In this document: positions 58,381 through 64,000 of the stretch, piece by piece | How positions within the stretch are numbered: the first letter of the stretch is position 1 | Layout: the number at the start of each line of letters is the position of its first letter | Origin: Elizabethkingia bruuniana | GTDB taxonomy: Bacteria; Bacteroidota; Bacteroidia; Flavobacteriales; Weeksellaceae | DNA length: 64,000 bases | Direction of reading: 5' to 3' | Assembly (NCBI RefSeq): GCF_002024805.1 | Contig: NZ_CP014337.1 | Coordinates: 558,001-622,000, forward strand | The notes under the pieces: model-generated | Told to the model about the DNA's origin: nothing | The model's database searches: none | What the model saw: only the letters and a program-made list of their open reading frames with translations | Position numbers and translations under genes: made by a program

Positions 58381-58497
58381 TTATTTTTTAAGCTTATTAA
58401 TCATTGATAATAATTTCGTGTTGTGGTTTTTACTACACTTATATAAGGTTGCTTTCATTTTATTCTGAAAGGCTTCGTTTTTAGTAATATCTTTCAT
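58381..58497 (-). CDS. very small basic protein
   Basis: A 38-residue frame (MKDITKNEAFQNKMKATLYK ... INKLKK), 7 bases upstream of the DUF2693-like gene on the same strand. Positional support only. Confidence 0.4.
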   Translation of the reverse strand: MKDITKNEAFQNKMKATLYKCSKNHNTKLLSMINKLKK

Positions 58498-58527
58498 CTT
58501 TATTATTTTATTTGGGTTAATAGCCTA

Positions 58528-58680
58528 TTAGTCAAGTGTTACGATACACTCGCAGATAGTTTTTAATGTTGTGTACTTACTAACTGCATACTCATAATGT
58601 TTTGCCATCATTTCAGCTACTGCTTTCTCGCTGTTACACTTTAATAATCTTGCTTCTACTTTGTTTCTTAGAGTTGTCAT
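58528..58680 (-). CDS. small protein, first gene of the antirepressor operon
   Basis: A 50-residue frame (MTTLRNKVEARLLKCNSEKA; HYEYAVSKYTTLKTICECIV). It is the promoter-proximal gene of the minus cassette, divergent from the Xre gene. No family recognised. Confidence 0.5.
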   Translation of the reverse strand: MTTLRNKVEARLLKCNSEKAVAEMMAKHYEYAVSKYTTLKTICECIVTLD

Positions 58681-58722
58681 ATCTTTTTGTTTTTATTTAA
58701 CTGCTATTTAAATAATTTTATA

Positions 58723-58833
58723 CAAATTTAAATGAGGGTTAAATAATAAACAAATTTAAAATGTTAAAATTTTGTTAAATATTAAACTGTCAATTAAATA
58801 ATTATATTTGTAATTAAATTTCATTTAAATTTG
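58723..58833. promoter_or_regulatory. divergent promoter/operator region of the second immunity switch
   Basis: Minus -7 candidates at 58723-58730 and 58751-58758 (both TAAATTTG on the minus strand) and plus candidates TATATTTG at 58803-58810 and TAAATTTG at 58826-58833. CAAATTTAAAT (58723) and ATTTAAATTTG (58823-58833) are perfect inverted 11-mers, possibly bound by the Xre protein encoded at 58856. Confidence 0.55.
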
Positions 58834-58855
58834 CAACTGTATACATTATAATAAT

Positions 58856-59122
58856 ATGATTAAACTAAGAGTTAAAGAATTACTGAAGGAGAAAGGAATT
58901 TCACAAAAAGAATTAGCGGAAAAGCTTAATATGACAGAAACGGGATTATCAATTTCAATTAATGAAAATGGAAATCCCCCTCTAAAAAGATTAGAGGAGA
59001 TTGCAAATGCTTTGAATGTGGATTTTCTAGAACTATTTATTAAAAATCAAAATGAGGATATTCCTATTTATAAAAAAGAGGACGGAAAGGATATTATAGT
59101 AGGTTTTTTAAAAAAAGATTAG
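58856..59122 (+). CDS. Xre-family HTH regulator (second immunity switch)
   Basis: An 88-residue protein with a clear HTH (LLKEKGISQKELAEKLNMTE, TGLSISINENGNPPLKRLEE). The C-terminal 25 residues are a short beta/charged tail. It is divergent from the minus-strand antirepressor operon, which suggests that it controls it. Confidence 0.9.
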   Translation: MIKLRVKELLKEKGISQKELAEKLNMTETGLSISINENGNPPLKRLEEIANALNVDFLELFIKNQNEDIPIYKKEDGKDIIVGFLKKD

Positions 59123-59187
59123 AATTTTACGGGAAACCGTTTTTTTGTTTGAAATGGAATGTTTATTTTCACTGAAAATTTTATATT

Positions 59188-59595
59188 ATGAGAAAAATAT
59201 TTACAGTTTTATCCCTTTCTATTATTACGTTAGGTACAGTGTTTACGTCTTGTTCTTCTTCAGATAATAGAGATGAGCAAGCATCTGCGAGGTATAATGT
59301 TACCGGAACTTGGGATCTTATGGCGTTCAAAGATGAAAATGGAAAATTTATAGACGCAACTATTCTAAAACAATGGGCAGCGTTCAATGCTGACGGGAGT
59401 TATAAAAGTTATTCTAATAAAAGTAACTATTCAGGAACTTATCAATACGATGGGAAGAATTTAATTACCGCATCTGTAAGTGGGTTTAAGGTGTACTACA
59501 ATATTATTTCTATTAATGGAAATGAAGCAATAGCCGAATATTATGATCAAAGTAATACAAATGATCGAGTAACTTTCAAGCTAAAAAGAAGATGA
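59188..59595 (+). CDS. lipocalin-like lipoprotein
   Basis: A 135-residue lipoprotein with lipobox (TVFTSCSS, lipid Cys at about 22). The mature part is a small beta barrel of the lipocalin-like kind (VTGTWDLMAFKDENGKFIDA; FNADGSYKSYSNKSNYSGTY; DRVTFKLKRR). It lies between the Xre gene and tRNA-Trp, with its own terminator, as typical lysogenic cargo. Confidence 0.75.
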   Translation: MRKIFTVLSLSIITLGTVFTSCSSSDNRDEQASARYNVTGTWDLMAFKDENGKFIDATILKQWAAFNADGSYKSYSNKSNYSGTYQYDGKNLITASVSGFKVYYNIISINGNEAIAEYYDQSNTNDRVTFKLKRR

Positions 59596-59596
59596 A

Positions 59597-59627
59597 AATA
59601 ACCCGCATAATAGCGGGTTATTTTTTT
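59597..59627 (+). terminator. terminator of the lipoprotein gene
   Basis: AATAACCCGC pairs with GCGGGTTATT around ATAATA, followed by Ts. Confidence 0.92.
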
Positions 59628-59643
59628 ATCATATGTAGCTTTG

Positions 59644-59714
59644 CACCCACCCAAGGATTCGAACCTCAATTACTGGTTTTGGAGACCAGGGTCTTACCGT
59701 TAGACGAAATGGGT
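59644..59714 (-). tRNA. tRNA-Trp (CCA), prophage-borne
   Basis: 71 bases fold as a full cloverleaf on the minus strand. The acceptor ACCCATT pairs with GGTGGGT, the D-arm is GTCT-AACGGTA-AGAC, the anticodon arm is CTGGT-CTCCAAA-ACCAG (anticodon CCA) and the T-loop is TTCGAAT. Two G-U pairs are in the acceptor. No CCA end is encoded. Confidence 0.88.
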
Positions 59715-59734
59715 AATATTTATAGTTATTCCAT

Positions 59735-60445
59735 TTAGGCGACCAGCTTCCTCACTTTATATAATTCGATTACTTTTATTAACTGGGTTTCATTCGCAAT
59801 CATCCCCATTTCAATAGATTGAATGATGAATTTTTCAACATCAGAAATAAGTCTAAGTTCGTCTTGTGTTGCTGTGTCCCTTATTCCCCTTTCGTGCCTA
59901 CCAAAAACTTTAAGATTAATTTCTCGTGCGTATCTTGGATAGTCTGGCTCAGAAACAATACTTGCAATAGCTCTATTCATTGGTGCAAAATCAGATCCTG
60001 CCAAAACCCTGTTAAATATTAGGCTGTCAGTTAGCCAAATGACTACTTTAGCATAAATAAGCGGATTCAGCTCCATAGCCAGTAATACCCAAATGTAAGG
60101 GTCGCAGAATGTTGACTTATTTTCTCCACGTCCGCCAGTTTTCCAAACTTTAAGACCTTTTAGTACTTTTACAACTCCTTCTTTTTCAATCATTTCCATA
60201 AATCCATGAATTGTTGTTTTTATGACACCTCGCTCATTTAGAATATGATAGCATCTTTCTTGAAAGTCTTTAGTTGTCATTACATTATCTATCCTTTTCA
60301 AACTCCACCCATGCTGAAATCTCGCATGATTGTAAGCTTTCTGTAAATCGGAAACAGAGAAACTCTGTCCATCTTTTGTATTTTGTCTGATTATAGTTCC
60401 GAACAAGTTTCTATCGGAACTATGCATTACTACATTTGTTTTCAT
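59735..60445 (-). CDS. KilA-N-type antirepressor
   Basis: A 236-residue protein. The KilA-N-like core reads FSVSDLQKAYNHARFQHGWS, TTIHGFMEMIEKEGVVKVLK and WKTGGRGENKSTFCDPYIWV. The C-terminal part is helical. KilA-N proteins act as phage antirepressors or regulators. It follows the HTH gene at 60456 on the same strand by 10 bases. Confidence 0.82.
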   Translation of the reverse strand: MKTNVVMHSSDRNLFGTIIRQNTKDGQSFSVSDLQKAYNHARFQHGWSLKRIDNVMTTKDFQERCYHILNERGVIKTTIHGFMEMIEKEGVVKVLKGLKVWKTGGRGENKSTFCDPYIWVLLAMELNPLIYAKVVIWLTDSLIFNRVLAGSDFAPMNRAIASIVSEPDYPRYAREINLKVFGRHERGIRDTATQDELRLISDVEKFIIQSIEMGMIANETQLIKVIELYKVRKLVA

Positions 60446-60455
60446 ATTAATGTTT

Positions 60456-60752
60456 TTATGTTATTTTTTTTTCCTTGTTTTTTATCCACTGTAAAACCTC
60501 TTCTCTAAGAAAGCGGTAATTATCTCCACGATTCCGAGAATAACCACCAACTAATAAGCTTTCTGGATAATGTCGGCATCTCAAATGGTTCCTTACTGTT
60601 GTTTCACTTCTATTTAATGTTTCGCAAAACTCCTTCAAGTCCATTGTAACTCTCATTCCGTTATGAAGGCGTAGAATAGCTATTTCCAATTCTTCCAAAG
60701 TCATGTCTGCTATTCTCTTTTTTCTTAATTCTTGAAGGTTTTTATCGCTCAT
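60456..60752 (-). CDS. HTH DNA-binding protein
   Basis: A 98-residue protein with a helix-turn-helix of the MerR/excisionase-like kind (LKEFCETLNRSETTVRNHLR, then YRFLREEVLQWIKN). It is the first gene of the second minus-strand pair with the KilA-N protein. Divergent from the scaffold gene by 130 bases. Confidence 0.75.
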   Translation of the reverse strand: MSDKNLQELRKKRIADMTLEELEIAILRLHNGMRVTMDLKEFCETLNRSETTVRNHLRCRHYPESLLVGGYSRNRGDNYRFLREEVLQWIKNKEKKIT

Positions 60753-60882
60753 GTAATAATCAATAATTGATTACTGTAAAAATAACAAAAAGCAATCAAA
60801 TAGCAAATAAAAGGATATTAAAAATGCAATAGTCAAAGTAAATTTGTTACGACAGAAATAATTAACAATCAATTCGTAAACA

Positions 60883-61527
60883 ATGTTTGACAAAATCTTA
60901 TCAGGACTTAAAACTAAATACAAGGATTTAGGGTTAAGCGAGACAATTTTGAAAGTTACGGCTGAATCTTTAGCCAAGACGGTCGAAAAAGAAGAGGATA
61001 TTGAAACTGCTGTTGCAGGGTTTGAAGGACAGATGAAAATATATCAGTCTTTCGCAGACCAAAACCGAACGTTACAAACTGAAATCACAAACCTAAAGAA
61101 AGCAGGCAATTCCGAAGAGAAGAAGGAAGAAGAAAAAAAGGAGGGTGAAGAAAAGAAAGAGACGGGTGGTGAAGAAGTTCCAGCTTGGGCAAAAGCTATT
61201 ATAGATTCCAACAAGGCAATTCTAGAAAAGCAAAACCAACTGGATGCTGAAAAGGTCAACAAAACCAATGCAGAAAAGCTAGTTTCAAAACTCAAAGAAT
61301 TAGGAGTAAATGAATCATTCTACAGTCTTCACCTAGGAAAAACCTTTGAGAAAGACGATGAAATAGATTCATTTGCTACTACTGTGAAAGAAGCAGAGGA
61401 CAAGTATCTGCAAGACACAAGCAATGAAAAGCTAAAGTCTAAAGATGTTCCTCTATTCGGTCAAACAACTAAAGAAGGAGAAGTCTCTCCGGATGTCCAA
61501 GCATTGATTGATTCTAAAAAATCGTAA
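60883..61527 (+). CDS. head scaffold-like protein
   Basis: A 214-residue protein with a long acidic coiled coil (YQSFADQNRTLQTEITNLKK) and a Glu/Lys-rich middle. The end (EVSPDVQALIDSKK) is typical of phage scaffold or capsid-assembly proteins. Position directly before capsid genes supports the call. Confidence 0.75.
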   Translation: MFDKILSGLKTKYKDLGLSETILKVTAESLAKTVEKEEDIETAVAGFEGQMKIYQSFADQNRTLQTEITNLKKAGNSEEKKEEEKKEGEEKKETGGEEVPAWAKAIIDSNKAILEKQNQLDAEKVNKTNAEKLVSKLKELGVNESFYSLHLGKTFEKDDEIDSFATTVKEAEDKYLQDTSNEKLKSKDVPLFGQTTKEGEVSPDVQALIDSKKS

Positions 61528-61530
61528 ACA

Positions 61531-61899
61531 ATGAACAACATTAAAAAGTTTAACGGAAGCCGTCAGAAAGTTGTTTTTGATTCTATGACATTGGCAACTT
61601 ATCCAGGAGGGGTAATTATTGACAATGTAGATGCAAAAGCAAGATTTACAGACGGTATTATACCTGCGGGAGCTGTTGTAGTTCCTAGCGATGGAAAATT
61701 TAAAATCGTGAATGCTGACTTAACGGCTACGAACATTAAAGGTGCAATTGGTCTTGTATTACAGGATGTAGCTATTGAAGACTTTACTCAGTCCTCTGTA
61801 GTTATAGACGCTACCGTGAGAATTGTAGCACTGCCAGACAAAGAACAAGCAGGGGCGGCCTTATTGGTTAAGGAGCTTCCAAGCCTAAAGTTTATTTAA
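61531..61899 (+). CDS. capsid decoration-like protein
   Basis: A 122-residue beta-rich protein (QKVVFDSMTLATYPGGVIID; IIPAGAVVVPSDGKFKIVNA; IKGAIGLVLQDVAIEDFTQS). Small proteins of this sort between scaffold and capsid decorate the head surface. The specific family is not certain. Confidence 0.65.
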   Translation: MNNIKKFNGSRQKVVFDSMTLATYPGGVIIDNVDAKARFTDGIIPAGAVVVPSDGKFKIVNADLTATNIKGAIGLVLQDVAIEDFTQSSVVIDATVRIVALPDKEQAGAALLVKELPSLKFI

Positions 61900-61915
61900 C
61901 CTCAAAAACGTAACC

Positions 61916-62986
61916 ATGTCAGATATATTATTACAAAAAATTATGCCCGAATATAGAGAGGTGGATTTAGGAGCAATCCTAAACGCTAATCCTTTGGGCG
62001 AATTACAGTACAAAAATTATTTTCCATCAGAATTCAAAACCGGGCTTACATTCGGGAATCTCGAAGGAGATACAGGGGCTAAAGTAATTGCGCCTATTGT
62101 AGCAATGGATTCAGATGTTATCCTAAAAGGTAGAGATAATACAGAAGCTATTAAAGGTGAAATCCCTAAAGTAGAAGTAGGTAGAAAAAAGACTGAAAAA
62201 GACTTTTTTAAGATTAACGAATTAAGAAATGCAGTTTCTGCAAATCCTAACAACAAGAACATCAGATTACAGCTTATCAACAAAATCTATGATGATGCAG
62301 TATTTGTAACGGATTCGGTTAATGCTTCTATGGAGTATATGTCCAAATCTCTTCTTTCTCAGGGCTTATATGAAATGAACGGGATTAAAATTGATTTTGG
62401 TGTGACCATGCAAGATGCAACATCCGATTGGTTTTTACCTGCTAATGCTTCAACTTTTGACCCTATTAAGGAGTTCCAGAAGCTGCAAAAGCAAGCTCTT
62501 GCTAAAGGTTTCAGATACTTAAGAGCTGTAATGGATTTAGCTACTTTCAATCAGTTGGTTGCTTCTGAAAAGGTAATCAAATTCACAGCCTCTTTTGCCC
62601 AAAATGCATTAGGATTAGCACAAACTCCAACTTTAGCACAGGTTAATTCTGCTTTACAAGCGCAAAATTTACCAGTTATTGAAATCTGGGAGTCATACGT
62701 GAATGATGAAGCAAAAGACGGTACACTTACCTCTATGAGTGGATGGATTCTAGGAAACATTCACTTCTCAGGTACTGCCGACTTTGGAAACACTCAGTAT
62801 ACCATTTCACCGGAAGCGTCTATCGATCTTAACGAAACTTCAAAATTAACCACTAATGAGTTCATTTTGGTTTCTACGATTGCTAAGGCTGCTCCTATGC
62901 AGGTATTAACAAAGGCTACTGCTTTTGCTACACCGGTACTTAACAGTGTGAAAAAGAGATTAATCCTTAAAACTAAGTTAGCATAA
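61916..62986 (+). CDS. major capsid protein
   Basis: A 356-residue protein in the major capsid slot. It has E-loop-like and P-domain-like segments (YFPSEFKTGLTFGNLEGDTG; VDLGAILNANPLGELQYKNY) and the assembly-type C-terminus (TTNEFILVSTIAKAAPMQVL). Its stop overlaps the next start by one base. No signal or membrane segment. Confidence 0.85.
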   Translation: MSDILLQKIMPEYREVDLGAILNANPLGELQYKNYFPSEFKTGLTFGNLEGDTGAKVIAPIVAMDSDVILKGRDNTEAIKGEIPKVEVGRKKTEKDFFKINELRNAVSANPNNKNIRLQLINKIYDDAVFVTDSVNASMEYMSKSLLSQGLYEMNGIKIDFGVTMQDATSDWFLPANASTFDPIKEFQKLQKQALAKGFRYLRAVMDLATFNQLVASEKVIKFTASFAQNALGLAQTPTLAQVNSALQAQNLPVIEIWESYVNDEAKDGTLTSMSGWILGNIHFSGTADFGNTQYTISPEASIDLNETSKLTTNEFILVSTIAKAAPMQVLTKATAFATPVLNSVKKRLILKTKLA

Positions 62987-63306
62987 TGACTGTCGGGGAG
63001 TACGTAAAAGAAAAAATGTCACAATGGTCGTTTGTCTACTCCGATCGGTTATTACAGGCTGAAATGCAAAAAGCTGGTATTAATCCGGATTCCGAGTACA
63101 ACGAGAATACAAATACAGATAAGCTATTTTACAATATACTCCCCGACGTCCTATTTGCTCCAACCAGTGTAAGCGAAGGCGGTTATTCAGTAAGCTATGA
63201 TAAAAATGGTATGCTGGCATATTATAAAATGATAGCCAGAAGACTTGGAAAACCGGACCAAACATCAACCCAAACAATTAAAGACATTACAAAGAAATGG
63301 CTATGA
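62986..63306 (+). CDS. head-tail connector protein
   Basis: A 106-residue helical protein (TVGEYVKEKMSQWSFVYSDR; YYKMIARRLGKPDQTSTQTI) of the gp6-like adaptor kind that follows capsid genes. Confidence 0.75.
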   Translation: MTVGEYVKEKMSQWSFVYSDRLLQAEMQKAGINPDSEYNENTNTDKLFYNILPDVLFAPTSVSEGGYSVSYDKNGMLAYYKMIARRLGKPDQTSTQTIKDITKKWL

Positions 63307-63626
63307 TTCCACCACAGTACCCGTATACACTTGAAGTTTTCAATAAAGCTGAAAGTGTTTATAATGAAACTACCGGAGAATGGACAGTAGGTACAGAAGA
63401 GTGGAAAGACTGGGGGAAATGTAGAGATGAAGGTAATACGCAAAAGAAACAAACTGAGGACAGTGAATTTTATATACACACCTCAATTATTTATTTGCCA
63501 CTGAGCTGTGCTGACATAAACAAAGGCTTGAAGGTTAGGGTAAAAGATGCTGATGGCTTGATAAAGGTGGAAGGGATGGTAGTAAACTTTAGAAGAGACT
63601 TTTTTAATTGTAGGATATGGCTTTAG
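63303..63626 (+). CDS. head-closure (head-tail joining) protein
   Basis: A 107-residue beta-rich protein (PPQYPYTLEVFNKAESVYNE; TEEWKDWGKCRDEGNTQKKQ; LKVRVKDADGLIKVEGMVVN). It starts inside the previous stop (ATGA); an ATG two codons earlier is possible. The fold pattern is that of phage head-closure proteins. Confidence 0.75.
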   Translation: MIPPQYPYTLEVFNKAESVYNETTGEWTVGTEEWKDWGKCRDEGNTQKKQTEDSEFYIHTSIIYLPLSCADINKGLKVRVKDADGLIKVEGMVVNFRRDFFNCRIWL

Positions 63627-64000
63627 TACCAAAACATAGAATGAGTGATATAGATAGAGTTTTCAAAGCTGCATCTGAAAATGTCACTAATTCTTTTTTA
63701 CGGGTTCTCCGATATGTAGGAGAGCGAGCCGTTAATGAGGCTAGACTAAACGGTAATTACTTAGATCGTACTGCCAACCTTAGAAATTCTATTGGCTATG
63801 TAATAGTTGTTAATGGAAGAATACTGGATGTGAATTTTCAGAATACTGCTGCTCAAACGCAAACTTCCACAGAAGATGGGTTGAAAATAGGTAAAGACCT
63901 GGCTTTAGAATTAGCAAGCAGACAAAGTGAAATTGCTTTGATCGTTGTAGCAGGAATGAAGTACGCTCTTTATGTAGAATCTACAGGGAAAAATGTATTA
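63617..64000 (+). CDS. HK97 gp10-like tail-completion protein, partial
   Basis: 128 codons from the ATG at 63617 to the window edge, overlapping the previous gene by 10 bases. The sequence (SDIDRVFKAASENVTNSFLR; LNGNYLDRTANLRNSIGYVI; VVAGMKYALYVESTG) fits the HK97 gp10 / tail-completion family. The 3' end is outside the window. Confidence 0.8.
   Translation, partial: MALVPKHRMSDIDRVFKAASENVTNSFLRVLRYVGERAVNEARLNGNYLDRTANLRNSIGYVIVVNGRILDVNFQNTAAQTQTSTEDGLKIGKDLALELASRQSEIALIVVAGMKYALYVESTGKNVL

Larger units (their letters stand above)
31150..64000. mobile_element. prophage (left end to window edge)
   Basis: From the truncated tRNA-Leu to the right edge the sequence is phage-organised: immunity region with operators, early small genes, recombination and replication genes, NinG/HNH/ASCH auxiliary genes, terminase, portal, minor head, capsid and connectors. 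The portal and minor-head types point to an SPP1-like tailed (siphovirus-like) phage. Tail, lysis and integrase genes are not in the window and should lie to the right. Confidence 0.92.

Noticed and set aside
1-64000. CRISPR arrays or insertion sequences
   Set aside because: No regularly spaced repeats, Cas genes, transposase motifs or IS-type terminal repeats were seen on either strand.

Overview
The window looks like a chromosome segment of a flavobacterium, most likely Weeksellaceae (Elizabethkingia/Chryseobacterium-like). This rests on the AT-rich sequence, TAnnTTTG-type promoters, GG-leader peptides, a fimbrillin lipoprotein, LytTR two-component systems, GH130/GT4 and TonB-type proteins. 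I ran no database search. Family names are from recognised motifs.

Host part (1-31150). The left end carries a GG-leader peptide, an outer-membrane TonB-receptor-like barrel divergent from a LytS/LytTR sensor-regulator pair, and a short peptide gene upstream of a fimbrillin lipoprotein. Next come a HAD phosphatase, an AraC regulator, DoxX and cupin genes, and aspartokinase behind a leader-peptide/terminator attenuator. A decayed GH3 glycosidase remnant, a membrane LytTR regulator, an amidohydrolase and a second GG-leader peptide follow. A scrambled copy of sequence from the 27-28 kb locus lies near 16 kb. The region continues with a glycosyltransferase/GH130 operon, a ChaA-type antiporter, a GT14 enzyme, a cold-shock pair (DEAD-box helicase with an upstream ORF, CspA), a MaoC protein, a TonB-C protein and a serine hydrolase.

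Prophage (31150 to beyond 64000). The left boundary is a 3' fragment of tRNA-Leu(CAA). A degraded second copy of the same tRNA end at 28060 suggests repeated integration here. The prophage carries, in order: cargo genes (TonB-C, DUF4468-like, lipoprotein); an immunity region with three copies of an 18-bp operator; many small early genes; a recombination cassette (annealing protein, YqaJ nuclease, SSB-like DUF3127 protein); a diversity-generating retroelement; replication genes; an auxiliary region (YopX, MazG-like, HNH, NinG, ASCH, Arg-rich peptides, PAPS-reductase-like and ParB-like proteins); and an SPP1-like head module (TerS, TerL, portal, intein-bearing minor head protein). A 4-kb antirepressor/immunity cassette with a tRNA-Trp then interrupts the structural genes, which resume with scaffold, capsid and connectors. 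No integrase is in the window; it is presumably to the right.

The most striking system is the retroelement. Two tandem small paralogous proteins each hold an 81-bp variable repeat matching one 81-bp template repeat upstream of a reverse transcriptase. Every difference between template and variable repeats, apart from one shared G-to-C, falls on a template adenine. The targets sit among DNA-replication genes rather than tail genes, so their role is not the usual receptor switching.
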